A stretch of 24,202 nt of DNA from JBQTHP01 sp052389755 (GTDB lineage: Bacteria > Pseudomonadota > Gammaproteobacteria > Steroidobacterales > Steroidobacteraceae). Shown here piece after piece: positions 1 through 6,107 of the stretch (its first letter is position 1; each line of letters opens with the position of its first letter). The translations under genes and the position numbers were made by a program. The DNA lies in NCBI GenBank assembly GCA_052389755.1, contig JBQTHP010000159.1, forward strand, positions 1 to 24,202, in the 5' to 3' direction. The notes beneath the pieces are model-generated. The model was not told where the DNA came from. It worked only from the letters and a program-made list of their open reading frames with translations, and ran no database searches.

Positions 1-662
1 TCCATCCGCTGGCTTCGTTCTGTCACAAGGTGCTCATCGCGCTCTACGAGAACGAGACGCCGTTCGCCAGCCACATCGTGGACCTTGCGGACAGGGACGC
101 GAGCGCCGCATTCCTGGATCTGTGGCCGGTCGGCAAGATACCGGTTCTGCAAGACGGTGATCGGGCGATACCGGAAACCTCGATCATCATCGAGTACCTC
201 GATCAGCACTACGCGGGCGCGCACCCGCTGTTGCCGGATGAACCGGACGAGCGCCTCGAGGCGCGCCTCTGGGACCGCTTCTTCGACTTCTACGTCCAGG
301 TTCCGATGCAGAAGGTCGTCACCGACCGGCTGAGAAGCGACGACGAGCACGATACGCGCGGCGTCGCGGACGCCAGATCCAACCTGAGCACCGCCTACGA
401 CATGATCGAGCGGCGCTTGGCGGACAGAACCTGGGCGGTGGGTGAGAGCTTCACCCTCGCAGACTGCGCCGCAGCGCCGGCGTTGTTCTATGCGGCCATC
501 GTGGCGCCGTTCCCGAAAACTCACGCGCACCTCGCCGCTTATTTCGAGCGCTTGGTGAATCGCCCGTCGGTCAAGCGTGTCATCGACGAAGCCCGTCCAT
601 ACCTCCACCTCTTCCCATTCAAGGACTCCATTCCAACGCGCTTTCTTCACGGCAAACCGTAG
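1..662 (+). CDS. Glutathione S-transferase family protein, 5' end outside the window
   Basis: This is a cytosolic GST-fold protein expected to conjugate or reduce electrophiles with glutathione. The frame is open from base 3 and reads HPLASFCHKVLIALYE before the first GTG at 30. That is the usual beta1-alpha1 active-site region of a GST, so the true start lies upstream and the GTG at 30 is internal. The Ser/Cys of the PLASFC stretch is the likely glutathione-activating site. The thioredoxin-like N-domain continues through GKIPVLQDGD and PETSIIIEYLDQH, the conserved cis-Pro and Glu-Ser glutathione-binding elements. The helical C-domain follows, with WAVGESFTLADCAAAPALFY, the family's Asp-containing capping box. 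The stop is TAG at 660-662. Family assignment is secure; substrate is unknown. Confidence 0.9.
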   Translation, partial: HPLASFCHKVLIALYENETPFASHIVDLADRDASAAFLDLWPVGKIPVLQDGDRAIPETSIIIEYLDQHYAGAHPLLPDEPDERLEARLWDRFFDFYVQVPMQKVVTDRLRSDDEHDTRGVADARSNLSTAYDMIERRLADRTWAVGESFTLADCAAAPALFYAAIVAPFPKTHAHLAAYFERLVNRPSVKRVIDEARPYLHLFPFKDSIPTRFLHGKP

Positions 663-666
663 GCGA

Positions 667-691
667 GTGTCCTAAGTCTCAAATCTGACAC
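667..691. repeat. Inverted repeat GTGTC-N15-GACAC between GST and the barrel-protein gene
   Basis: GTGTC at 667-671 and GACAC at 687-691 form a 5-bp dyad around a 15-base AT-richer spacer, 5 bases after the GST stop. There is no T-run after it, so an intrinsic terminator is unlikely. It could be a regulatory site for the gene at 771, or chance. Confidence 0.3.
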
Positions 692-770
692 GATTGCGGC
701 CATTTTCATGGACAGGCGCTTCGAGTGGGCTGGATCATCGGCCCCCTTATGTCTCGCACGTGAGGTCGCC

Positions 771-1493
771 ATGAAGGTCAAATATTTGTGTCTGGCCGCG
801 GTGTTAGCCGCGCCGCTGACAGCCAACGCCGCCGATGACATCGATAACCTCGTAGCGCTCGCACAGAGCGAGTTCACGGGGCTCGCGGAAGATCTCGGCG
901 CCACGCTGTCGTACAAACCGCTCACGCCCGCCGAGCCCCTCGGCATCACCGGCTTCGATATCGGCATCGCCGCCACCGGCACCCGGCTCGAGCACGTCGC
1001 CGCTTTCGATCAGGCCAGCAGCAGCAGCGACTTCCCTTCCACCGCACCGGTCCCCTCGGTGCGCATACACAAGGGCCTGCCGCTCAACATCGACGTGGGC
1101 CTCATGTACAGCACCGTTCCCGACACCAATCTCCGCTCGTGGGGCGGGGAGCTGCGGTATGCCGTGGTCGGCGGCAACGTCGCGCTGCCCGCGATCGGCA
1201 TCCGCGCGGCGTACACGAAACTGACTGGCGTGGATCAGCTCGATTTCGACACCAGGAGTGTCGATGTGTCGATCTCGAAGGGTTTCGCGATCTTCACACC
1301 CTACGCAGGCGTCGGCAGAGTGTGGGCATCCGCCACACCCGATGCGAGCACGGGTCTGAGCGCGGTGTCGCCTTCGCTCAACAAGGTGTTCATCGGCGGC
1401 AATCTGAATTTCGGCCTGCTCAACCTGGCGGTGGAAGCGGACCGCACCGGTGATGCCGACAGTTACGGCGTGAAGGTCGGTTTCAGACTTTGA
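771..1493 (+). CDS. Secreted, probable outer-membrane beta-barrel protein
   Basis: The 240-residue product begins with a signal peptide: a basic MKVK start, a hydrophobic LCLAAVLAAPL core and an ANA-A cleavage site near residue 21. The rest alternates polar and hydrophobic residues in short strands rich in Gly and aromatic residues, such as LNIDVGLMY, GELRYAVVG and IGIRAAYTKL. It ends in a short strand, YGVKVGFRL. This pattern fits a small outer-membrane barrel, but I do not recognise a named family. I chose the ATG at 771 rather than the upstream in-frame start at 708 because the signal peptide starts exactly here and a GAGG motif precedes it at about 761-764. The genes on either side are unrelated and no operon partner is apparent. 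Confidence 0.75.
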   Translation: MKVKYLCLAAVLAAPLTANAADDIDNLVALAQSEFTGLAEDLGATLSYKPLTPAEPLGITGFDIGIAATGTRLEHVAAFDQASSSSDFPSTAPVPSVRIHKGLPLNIDVGLMYSTVPDTNLRSWGGELRYAVVGGNVALPAIGIRAAYTKLTGVDQLDFDTRSVDVSISKGFAIFTPYAGVGRVWASATPDASTGLSAVSPSLNKVFIGGNLNFGLLNLAVEADRTGDADSYGVKVGFRL

Positions 1494-1529
1494 TGCTTGC
1501 GCGGTGCGCCACACCGCGGCGCACCGCGC

Positions 1530-1691
1530 TCACCGCCGGTCCCACGATCGTGACCTTCCCTCGATCGGCATTGGTTGCAGTTGTCGTTTGAGCTGGAACG
1601 TCAGCCGTGAGGCGCCGTTGCGGCCCAGCACGATGTCCTGCTCGAGCGCGTTCATCTCATCGCGCACACGCGGATGCCACAGCCTGACTGC
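1530..1691 (-). pseudogene. Possible minus-strand coding remnant, unidentified
   Basis: Between the barrel-protein gene and the EAL gene the minus strand holds a 53-codon open stretch with protein-like composition and GC-rich third positions. It reads AVRLWHPRVRDEMNALEQDI and then continues for about 33 more residues. An ATG at 1655 would give 41 residues. No domain is recognised and no SD is visible. It may be the tail of a lost gene or a chance frame. Confidence 0.22.
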
Positions 1692-1789
1692 TCACAGGTG
1701 AGCCTGGATCTCGACGTGGTTGCGGGCATCGCACTTACCCGGAGCACGCCGATGGCGAGCGGGAGCTGCTGCGCAGGGCGCAGAGCGCC
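1692..1789 (+). pseudogene. GGDEF-domain C-terminal remnant, frameshifted
   Basis: The bases just before the EAL gene encode the very end of a diguanylate cyclase domain, but in two frames. Frame 3 reads SLDLDVVAGIAL, matching the S-x-GIA-x strand of GGDEF domains. Near 1733-1736 the similarity moves to frame 2, reading TYPEHADGERELLRRAQSAL, which matches the YPEHG...LL..AD.AL end of the domain. One missing base would explain the break. The catalytic GGDEF loop and the rest of the domain are absent upstream. The original gene was therefore a GGDEF-EAL tandem protein that lost its 5' part. Confidence 0.7.
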
Positions 1790-2698
1790 TTGCAGGATGC
1801 CGACGCCGCGCACGGCCAGGTCGCGCTGTACCGTTCGGGACGCGACGAGCAGCATCTGCGACGCCTCGAGGTGTTGACGGAGCTGCGCCGGGCGCTCGCG
1901 CAGGGCACGTTGAGTCTCGCGTACCAGCCGAAGGTGCGGATGGACACGCGCGAGGTGAAGAGCGTCGAGGCGCTCGCGCGCTGGAGTCATCCGCAACTCG
2001 GACAGGTACCACCGTCCGAATTCGTGCCGCTCGCCGAGCAGACAGGCAGCTCGCGCGAGCTGACGAGCTGGGTGATCGGCGCGGCCATCAAGCAGGCCGC
2101 CGAATGGCGCCAGGCAGGGCTCGAGATCGATGTCGCGGTGAATCTCTCGGCTCCGGACATTCTCGATGCAACCCTGGCGGACGAAGTGCTGCGCGTACTG
2201 CGGGACCACGGCATGCCGCCCACGTCGCTGCTCCTCGAGATCACGGAGAGTGCCGCGATGCGCGAGCCGGTCCTGGCAGCACGCAACATGCAGCTGCTGC
2301 GCGTCGCGGGCGTGCGCTTCGCCATCGACGACTTCGGCACAGGCTATTCATCGCTCGCGCACCTGAGCCGGCTGCCGGTCGACGAGCTCAAGATCGACCG
2401 GTCGCTCATCAGGGACATCCACCTGCGCGAGGATGACGCGACGATTCTGACCTCCACCATCGAGCTCGGTCACAACATGGGCCTCAAGGTGGTGGCGGAG
2501 GGAGTGGAACGCGCCGAGCACTGGAACCTGCTTCGCGGCATGGGCTGCGATCTCGCGCAGGGTTACCTCATCAGCCCGCCGTTGCCGAAGGAACAGGTCG
2601 TCGACTTCGTGCGGCGCGCGAATCAGCTGCTGGCCGATTCGGACTCCACCATGCTGCAGCTTCGAGCACTCGAGCAGCTCTCGGACCGGCGGCGCTAA
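1790..2698 (+). CDS. EAL-domain cyclic-di-GMP phosphodiesterase, N-terminally truncated
   Basis: The EAL domain hydrolyses cyclic di-GMP to pGpG in the cytoplasm. It spans about residues 25-285 and looks complete. Visible are the EAL signature in SVEALARW (Glu60), Asn118 in NLSAP, Glu150 in LEITES, the DDFGTGYSSL loop with Asp180-Asp181, Lys201 in ELKIDRS, Glu237 in VVAEGVE, and the closing QGYLISPPL. All the metal and general-base positions known for the family are present, so activity is possible. The TTG at 1790 is only one possible start: the frame is open back to a stop at 1685 and contains the shifted end of a GGDEF domain. No sensory or membrane part remains, so the fragment may be unexpressed or an unregulated enzyme. 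Its stop overlaps that of the convergent DUF2442 gene. Confidence 0.8.
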   Translation: MQDADAAHGQVALYRSGRDEQHLRRLEVLTELRRALAQGTLSLAYQPKVRMDTREVKSVEALARWSHPQLGQVPPSEFVPLAEQTGSSRELTSWVIGAAIKQAAEWRQAGLEIDVAVNLSAPDILDATLADEVLRVLRDHGMPPTSLLLEITESAAMREPVLAARNMQLLRVAGVRFAIDDFGTGYSSLAHLSRLPVDELKIDRSLIRDIHLREDDATILTSTIELGHNMGLKVVAEGVERAEHWNLLRGMGCDLAQGYLISPPLPKEQVVDFVRRANQLLADSDSTMLQLRALEQLSDRRR

Positions 2699-2970
2699 CC
2701 GGGGGCTGGCTGCCGCTGCGTCTGCCGGGTCTTCGCGTGAGATCGCAAGAATTCCGGCGCTAGATCGAAGCCGTTTTCCCACACTACCGTATCAGCGTCG
2801 ACGCGCAGCGCGCCGAATACCTTCGGATCGCGCAGCTCTCGCACGATCTGCCGCGAATCGCCAAAGATGAAGTCTCGAAGCTCGACTTCGCCTTCGGATG
2901 CATCCGAAAACCGAAGCCACAGCCGGTAGTTCGGCAACGGCTTTGCTTGTGTGACCCAGACGTTCTGCAC
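2695..2970 (-). CDS. DUF2442 domain protein (module 1)
   Basis: This small protein of 91 residues matches the DUF2442 family: WVTQAKPLPNYRLWLRFSDA, then the acidic EGEVELRDFIFG turn, the LRDPKVFGALRVD helix-strand, and VVWENGFDLAPEFL at the end. DUF2442 proteins are often encoded next to DUF4160 proteins, and the pairs are suspected to act like toxin-antitoxin modules; the biochemical role is not established. I chose the GTG at 2970, which starts the conserved domain and lies 4 bases after the stop of the DUF4160 remnant. A longer frame back to 3222 has no family similarity. The C-terminal tail after LRSHA is Arg/Gln-rich and not conserved. The last codons overlap the EAL gene on the other strand. 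Confidence 0.8.
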   Translation of the reverse strand: MQNVWVTQAKPLPNYRLWLRFSDASEGEVELRDFIFGDSRQIVRELRDPKVFGALRVDADTVVWENGFDLAPEFLRSHAKTRQTQRQPAPG

Positions 2971-2974
2971 GTGA

Positions 2975-3169
2975 TTACACCAACGGATCAATCGGGTTGA
3001 ACTTACCCTCCTTGGCGAGGAGCGTCCAGTTGGCTGCAAGCTCACTGCGATGCATTTGTGCCCACTCAGCCACCAATCCGAGTACTCGCGGCGGTAGATC
3101 GCCCCCCGCCGGATATCGAGCCGAATCGTGGCCAAATGCATCGAAGCTGCTGTGCGCTTGTGCGGAGAC
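2975..3169 (-). pseudogene. DUF4160 remnant (module 1), N-terminus lost
   Basis: Read on the minus strand, this stretch encodes the C-terminal two-thirds of a DUF4160 protein: DLPPRVLGLVAEWAQMHRSE, then LAANWTLLAKEGKF and NPIDPLV, ending in TAA. The usual N-terminal part, with a short strand and a PPHFHV histidine motif, is missing. The frame has no start codon: it is continuous with, and follows directly on, the stop of the lipoprotein gene. The fragment stops 4 bases before the GTG of the DUF2442 gene, the normal coupling for this pair. I infer that a deletion or rearrangement joined the lipoprotein gene to the middle of DUF4160. Confidence 0.75.
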
Positions 3170-3892
3170 TCAGTCTCCCAGCAACTGTACCGCGTCAATC
3201 TCGTTCCATCCGCTGACTGCATTGGTTGCCAGGGTGATGCGCGCGCCGGTCACTTTGTACGGCGTCTTCTCGAAGGTTTTGTCGAACCACGCGACGGCGT
3301 TGCCAGCGTATTGCCGGTCATCCACACCTTGCCATACGGGCTGCCTGGCGCCAGCCTCATCGATCAGCTCGAGCTTGATGATCGCGCCGGGCGCACTGTT
3401 TTGCCGCACGCGCAACTGCGTCGCCTGTACCGGCCTGGCGAACTTCACTTCCAGCCACTCAATGCCCTTATCCGCCGTCTCGGTGACCCAGGCGTTGGCG
3501 TTGTCGCCGTATCTCTCGACGTTCGGCGCCCCGGCGACCTGACTGGGCGCATAGGCAGCTCTGGAGTCCGGAGTCTTGTCACCCGCGTACGTGGAGCTTG
3601 CGGTCGCGGACACTGCCCATTGACCGCGCGGGTCGGAAACGATGACGTCTTCGGCCATTGCAGCCTCGATGGCCGCAGCCTTCTCATCGGTTGCCGCGGT
3701 CGATTCGACGGTCGCGGCGGGTGCGGCCGGTGCAGGCGCTGCGGGTGCAGGCGCTGCAGGAGCTGCCGTCTCAGCTGGCGCGGCAGCATCCGCGGCGGCT
3801 GGCGGCTCGTCCTGCGGTTTCTTGGCGCAAGCGGCCATCGTCATGAGGATTGCGCACGACATCGCAAGCCGTCGTCTGGACTTCGAATACAT
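3170..3892 (-). CDS. Lipoprotein with C-terminal discoidin-like (F5/8 type C-like) domain
   Basis: The 240-residue product is probably an outer-membrane or periplasmic lipoprotein. It has a basic MYSKSRRR start, a hydrophobic segment and a lipobox MAAC with Cys22. Next comes a low-complexity Pro/Ala linker, about residues 27-62, of the cell-envelope spacer type. The C-terminal 150 residues look like a galactose-binding/discoidin jelly roll: SSTYAGDK, YAPSQVAGAPNVERYGD, WLEVKFARPVQATQLRVRQN and the closing GWNEIDAVQLLG. Such domains bind sugars or surfaces; the ligand here is unknown. The SD is GGGAG, 5 bases before the ATG. The stop directly abuts the DUF4160 remnant. Confidence 0.82.
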   Translation of the reverse strand: MYSKSRRRLAMSCAILMTMAACAKKPQDEPPAAADAAAPAETAAPAAPAPAAPAPAAPAATVESTAATDEKAAAIEAAMAEDVIVSDPRGQWAVSATASSTYAGDKTPDSRAAYAPSQVAGAPNVERYGDNANAWVTETADKGIEWLEVKFARPVQATQLRVRQNSAPGAIIKLELIDEAGARQPVWQGVDDRQYAGNAVAWFDKTFEKTPYKVTGARITLATNAVSGWNEIDAVQLLGD

Positions 3893-3944
3893 GGCGACTC
3901 CCGTTGGTTCTTGTCGGTGCGGCTGCAGCGCCCGCTTCGCTCAC

Positions 3945-3950
3945 AGTATA
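3945..3950 (-). promoter_or_regulatory. Possible -10 box for the lipoprotein gene
   Basis: On the minus strand TATACT, 5 of 6 to the sigma70 -10 consensus, lies about 53 bases before the lipoprotein ATG. No good -35 box is visible 16-18 bases further upstream, so this is a weak call. Confidence 0.25.
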
Positions 3951-4064
3951 AGTATGCGGAACGGGCCGCGCCCAAATGCCGTTAATTGACGCCGGCGCGC
4001 AGCAGTCGCCGCGCGTTTCTATCGAATGCGCTGCTCGCCGGCAGCGGCGCCCTCCGGTCGAGGA

Positions 4065-5012
4065 TCAGTCCTTATCGAGCAGCTCTGCGACCGGCACGAG
4101 CACGAGATGACTGTAGGTCCACGAGAAATCCAGCGGCTCGTAGACGCGGCTCGCATAGACGCTCGTGCCGTCGGGCGTGAATGAGGGTTGAACGTACGAC
4201 GCAGCGCTGTCGGTGATCTGCCGCAGGCTCGAGCCGTCCGGCTTGATCGCAAAGAGCTGACCGCCGTTCGGATACCCGGTCCGCGCCGAGCAGAAGACGA
4301 TCCACTGTCCGTCCGGCGACCACATCGGATAGCCGTCATACGCCGCGTGCCGCGTGAGATTGAGCTCGTTCGCGCCGTTCATGTCCGCGACGAACACTTC
4401 GCTGTTGCGCGCGATGCTCTTCAGCGACCAGTCGAGTCCCGGCGCATCGATGATCTTGCGATAGGCGAGGCGTCGTCCGTCGGGCGACGACACAGGATAG
4501 GTGCACACCGTGCGGCAGTTCGTGTGCTTGCGCGGATCGCTGCCGTCGGGCTTCATGCTGTAGATCTCGTGCCACTGGCGCGGCCACGGCGCGGAGCGAT
4601 CCGGCGTCGAGCGGGCGGAGTTGAAGAAGATGCGGTTGCCGTCCGCCGACCAGTGCGGATGCGAGTCGTCGCCCGGATCGCTCGTGAGTCGCCTGCGGCC
4701 GCGGCCATCCGCGCCGATCACGAAGATCTCGCTCTGTTCCTCGACCGTCGCAGCGAATGCGATTCGGCGGCCGTCGGGAGACCACACGGCGACGACCGGA
4801 TCGTCGCCGCTATCGAGAAACAGCTTGATGTTCGTCCCGGTGGGCTCGGCCGTGTACAGCGCCCAGCGTCCGCCGCGCGTGGATTGAAACAGAAGGCGCG
4901 ATCCATCCGGGCTCAGGGAGGGGTATGCGTCCTCCACCCGTGTGAGCGGATCCGGCTCGCCGGCGATGGGAAGCGCGGTGATGGCGGCAGCCGTAACGAG
5001 CCATGCGAGCAT
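4065..5012 (-). CDS. Secreted TolB-like PD40 beta-propeller protein
   Basis: A 315-residue protein with a short signal peptide (MLAWLVTAAAITALPIAG) followed by six PD40/WD40-like repeats of the TolB propeller. Their signatures are YPSLSPDGSRLLFQS, AVWSPDGRRIAFAA, HPHWSADGNRIFFNS, YPVSSPDGRRLAYRK, YPMWSPDGQWIVFCS and QPSFTPDGTSVYAS. Six blades could close a propeller. There is no TolB N-terminal domain and no peptidase domain, so it is neither classic TolB nor a DPP-IV-like enzyme. It probably acts as a periplasmic binding or scaffold protein. Cys pairs are present around RTVCTYP. It stands alone, 172 bases upstream of the lipoprotein gene on the same strand. The start codon is clear but no strong SD is visible. 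Confidence 0.82.
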   Translation of the reverse strand: MLAWLVTAAAITALPIAGEPDPLTRVEDAYPSLSPDGSRLLFQSTRGGRWALYTAEPTGTNIKLFLDSGDDPVVAVWSPDGRRIAFAATVEEQSEIFVIGADGRGRRRLTSDPGDDSHPHWSADGNRIFFNSARSTPDRSAPWPRQWHEIYSMKPDGSDPRKHTNCRTVCTYPVSSPDGRRLAYRKIIDAPGLDWSLKSIARNSEVFVADMNGANELNLTRHAAYDGYPMWSPDGQWIVFCSARTGYPNGGQLFAIKPDGSSLRQITDSAASYVQPSFTPDGTSVYASRVYEPLDFSWTYSHLVLVPVAELLDKD

Positions 5013-5317
5013 GTCGCCAAGGATTTCGCGCGGCGCGCCACGCTTTCAAGCGCGCGTGCGCCCGGTCGAGCCGAAAACGTGCCGACCCGTGTCGCGACTC
5101 GTCGTAATCACCGCCGCTGTTTCTTCTTGATCTTGATGGTCATGGTATAGCGGGTCGCAGCGGCGATACCACAGGAACTGCTCAAGCGTCCTGAGGGAAA
5201 CTACTCAGTGGGTACGCCACGCACTTCCCATTCACCGCGCGGCGACTGTTCCCGGAATTCAGCTGGATGCTCAGAGCGTCAGTGCGCCCATGCGTGAGCA
5301 CGACGTCGAGACGCCGG
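5013..5317. other. Non-coding stretch with no recognised gene
   Basis: No open frame here resembles a known family on either strand. An 11-residue minus-strand reading beginning MTIKIKKKQ around 5110-5145 is too short and has no SD. The stretch presumably holds the promoter of the PD40 propeller gene, but I could not identify boxes. Confidence 0.4.
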
Positions 5318-5388
5318 TCATCCCAGCCCCGCTGCTCGCGCGATCAAAAGCAACCCTGCGCCTACGACGACGGCCCCGATCGCCCGCG
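5318..5388 (-). pseudogene. Remnant copy of the 3' end of the DUF2182 gene
   Basis: Bases 5318-5388 repeat 7971-8041, the end of the DUF2182 gene, with four mismatches. On the minus strand it encodes RAIGAVVVGAGLLLIARAAG, then LG and a TGA, the same last residues as the intact gene. Homology ends abruptly just past the stop codon and after about 23 codons upstream, where an in-frame stop occurs a few codons further. It is a scar of a duplication or recombination event, not a functional gene. Confidence 0.8.
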
Positions 5389-5416
5389 GCTTTTTCCGCT
5401 GTCAACCCTCGGCGTT

Positions 5417-5448
5417 GGCCGCGGAGGACGCATGAGTCTTCCGCGGCC
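5417..5448. terminator. 13-bp inverted repeat, possible transcription terminator
   Basis: GGCCGCGGAGGAC (5417-5429) and GTCTTCCGCGGCC (5436-5448) pair over 13 bp with one G-T wobble around a 6-base loop. It lies 20 bases beyond the stop of the minus-strand gene ending at 5468, where a terminator is expected. There is no U-tract on the minus-strand side, so it may act as an RNA-stabilising or bidirectional hairpin rather than a canonical intrinsic terminator. Confidence 0.5.
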
Positions 5449-5467
5449 ACCCAGCTCACGGCGCCGG

Positions 5468-5998
5468 TCAGTGCTGGTGTTCGCCGGCGCGTTTGCGGCG
5501 GACCATCTCAGCGAAAGCCGTGATCGTGTTGATTGCCGTGAGTGGAGAGTTTCCGACATTCACCACCACGATGTCCGTCACCTTTGCGGGAATCTCTGCC
5601 ACGCCTGCCGTCACCGTCACGTGGAAGACGCACTGGCCCGGCATGTTCGATATTCCAGTGTTGGTTGCCGCTGTCATGACGGGCACGAGCGTACCTCCCG
5701 CCTGACCCACCAGAATCTGCACGTTGTCAGGGGGCGCGGCTCCGGGGCCGTCGCAGTTCTCCGTGGAATCGGTGACGGCGATGTGCGCGCGGCGGATTCC
5801 GTTCGGCGTGGTGTCGATGAAAGGAAAGAGTGCTTGCGCCGGCAGACCAGCCAGGATCGCGCTTTGAGAGATCACATGAATGTTCTTGTCGGAATCGTCG
5901 TCCGGGTGAGTGGCTGCCTCCTGAATGGGCAGGACGAGCAACAGCGCCATGAGAGCGAGTCCGGGACCCGCCAGCATCGATCGATGTGAGCTTTTCAC
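5468..5998 (-). CDS. Small secreted protein of unknown function
   Basis: A 176-residue product starting at GTG 5998 with VKSSHRSMLAGPG and a hydrophobic stretch (LALMALLLVLPI), a signal peptide probably cleaved near EAA-TH. The mature part starts with acidic HPDDDSDKN. It has two Cys (in ENCDGPG and GQCVFHV) that could form a disulfide, and short beta strands such as HVTVTAGVAEIPAKVTDIVV. I do not recognise a family. A longer frame reaches 6322, but an excellent SD (AAGGAG) sits 6 bases before this GTG, followed at once by a clean signal peptide, so the short start is preferred. It is transcribed divergently from the CadC-like regulator and could be its target. Confidence 0.72.
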   Translation of the reverse strand: MKSSHRSMLAGPGLALMALLLVLPIQEAATHPDDDSDKNIHVISQSAILAGLPAQALFPFIDTTPNGIRRAHIAVTDSTENCDGPGAAPPDNVQILVGQAGGTLVPVMTAATNTGISNMPGQCVFHVTVTAGVAEIPAKVTDIVVVNVGNSPLTAINTITAFAEMVRRKRAGEHQH

Positions 5999-6004
5999 GG
6001 TAAT

Positions 6005-6010
6005 CTCCTT
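6005..6010 (-). promoter_or_regulatory. Ribosome binding site that fixes the GTG start at 5998
   Basis: AAGGAG on the minus strand is a near-perfect anti-SD match with a 6-base spacing to the GTG. It argues against the longer frame that would start at 6322. Confidence 0.75.
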
Positions 6011-6069
6011 GACTGTTTGAACGCGGGCGGTACCGTGATCCCACGCCCTTGCGGGGGTCTTTGACGAAA

Positions 6070-6091
6070 CTTCGAGTTTTCTTCGAGTTTT
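6070..6091. repeat. Perfect 11-bp tandem repeat upstream of the CadC-like gene
   Basis: CTTCGAGTTTT occurs twice in direct tandem (6070-6080 and 6081-6091) in the short region between the divergent genes starting at 5998 and 6108. Winged-helix regulators of the OmpR/CadC type usually bind direct repeats with a period near 10-11 bp, so this is a candidate operator for the adjacent regulator. That link is inference. Confidence 0.5.
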
Positions 6092-6107
6092 TGTGGAAGG
6101 CCGATTC

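Noticed and set aside
2971..3222. N-terminal extension of the DUF2442 frame
   Set aside because: It overlaps the DUF4160 remnant, which is in another frame and shows real family similarity.
5110..5145. Eleven-residue basic peptide frame beginning MTIKIKKKQ on the minus strand
   Set aside because: Too short, no SD and no conserved context.
4188..5150. 320-codon open frame on the plus strand
   Set aside because: It is antisense to the PD40 propeller gene, with repetitive Arg/Ala composition and no recognisable domain.
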